Part shown: one piece after another, positions 4,854 through 5,196 of the stretch
Layout of the letters: every line of letters starts with the position of its first letter
Numbering within the stretch: the stretch's first letter is position 1
From: Streptomyces regalis
Lineage (GTDB): Bacteria; Actinomycetota; Actinomycetes; Streptomycetales; Streptomycetaceae
Assembly (NCBI RefSeq): GCF_001509475.1
Contig: NZ_LLZG01000145.1
Span: forward strand, 1 to 5,196
Length of the DNA stretch: 5,196 nt
Direction: 5' to 3'
Program-made: the position numbers and the translations under genes
The notes under the pieces: model-generated
Seen by the model: the letters and a program-made list of their open reading frames with translations, nothing else
What the model was told of the DNA's origin: nothing
The model's database searches: none

Positions 4854-4945
4854 GGACGAATCCAATCGATGGTTCCCCCACTTTTCGAGAAGACCCGGCG
4901 GGGCGGGTTCCAACGCCCTTATATCTCAGTCAGGAAGATACCGAG

Positions 4946-5032
4946 ATGAGCTGTCACGGACCGATGCTCTTGTCTCCAGACGGGAAGGTCTATACATGCC
5001 TTACCTGTTGGAAAGAGGTGCCCGCTTCCTAA
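4946..5032 (+). CDS. 28-aa zinc-knuckle-like microprotein
   Basis: This is a 28-aa reading frame from ATG 4946, with AGGAAG at 4932-4937 spaced 8 bases, a good ribosome binding site. The sequence begins MSCHGPMLLSPDGKVYTC and continues LTCWKEVPAS. Cys3 and His4 near the start and C18LTC21 near the end could chelate one zinc across a predicted beta hairpin (SPDGKVYTC). It is far below normal annotation length limits but has a sensible composition and a complete site. It lies after the hairpin at 4818-4853 and 40 bases before the next start, so it may lead a second transcript. Function is unknown. Confidence 0.5.
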   Translation: MSCHGPMLLSPDGKVYTCLTCWKEVPAS

Positions 5033-5072
5033 CGAAAATGCGCCCCTTGTCAGGTCAAGAGAAGGAGAAGTC

Positions 5073-5196
5073 TTGTCGCTACAAGAGCTGTTGAATCTGG
5101 TCACGTCCGCTGGAGTGGTGTATCGACGGCCATTCGGTGATCTCGTTTTGAGGTTATGCGGTGAGTTCGGTCGGCAGGACGGTCTCGTCCGTTTCT
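5073..5196 (+). CDS. N-terminus of an unidentified protein, cut by the window end
   Basis: Forty-one codons are open to the window edge from TTG 5073, with AAGGAG at 5062-5067 spaced 5 bases. The visible protein starts (M)SLQELLNLVTSAGVVYRR, an amphipathic helix then a basic patch, and continues FGDLVLRLCGEFGRQDG. No domain can be named from so short a piece. Codon 28 is TTA (5154-5156), rare in Streptomyces. The position after a run of small genes would suit a replication or DNA-processing gene, but nothing in the sequence shows this. Confidence 0.5.
   Translation, partial: MSLQELLNLVTSAGVVYRRPFGDLVLRLCGEFGRQDGLVRF

Noticed and set aside
4919..4925. TTATATC as a -10 promoter box for the 28-aa gene
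   Set aside because: No -35-like sequence is found 16-18 bases upstream, and the implied transcript start would fall at the ribosome binding site.
1..5196. tRNA, rRNA and CRISPR arrays
   Set aside because: No cloverleaf, rRNA core or regularly spaced palindromic repeats were seen on reading both strands by eye.

Overview
The window looks like part of a temperate phage or prophage of a Streptomyces-type actinomycete. Most genes are GC-rich with G/C at third codon positions, and GTG and TTG starts are common. An amidase endolysin is followed directly by a small holin-like membrane protein, as in phage lysis modules. The phage assignment rests on that lysis pair. No structural gene, integrase or att site is visible, so free phage and prophage cannot be told apart.

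Layout. (1) 27-1169, plus strand: lysis module of N-acetylmuramoyl-L-alanine amidase and a two-helix holin-like protein, ending at a two-hairpin terminator element (1181-1259). (2) 1286-2458, minus strand: a lower-GC segment with two genes unlike their surroundings, a 249-aa protein with two membrane segments (1286-2035) and a 72-aa protein with twelve cysteines (2225-2443). A second copy of the two-hairpin element (2083-2163) lies between them. (3) 2459-3829, minus strand: a 456-aa regulator with an N-terminal helix-turn-helix and a long helical TPR-like region. The 72-aa gene follows it by 15 bases, so they are probably one operon. (4) 3830-3950: the divergent control region, with three tandem TCAAG-centred repeats. 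(5) 3951-4789, plus strand: four very small genes. The first three overlap by 4 bases each (ATGA, GTGA), and the last three have metal-ligand-like cysteine patterns. (6) 4790-5196: a strong hairpin, a 28-aa zinc-knuckle-like microprotein (4946-5032), and the start of a further gene cut by the window end (5073).

How it may work together (inference): the regulator probably controls its own transcription and that of the divergent small-gene operon through the shared intergenic region, as in a lysogeny or early-control switch. The lysis module is the end of a late transcript stopped by the first hairpin element. The membrane-protein gene sits between two copies of that element, runs against the late operon and has its own ribosome binding site, which is the usual form of a phage moron (cargo gene). 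Its function is unknown; superinfection exclusion or another host-benefit role is only a guess.
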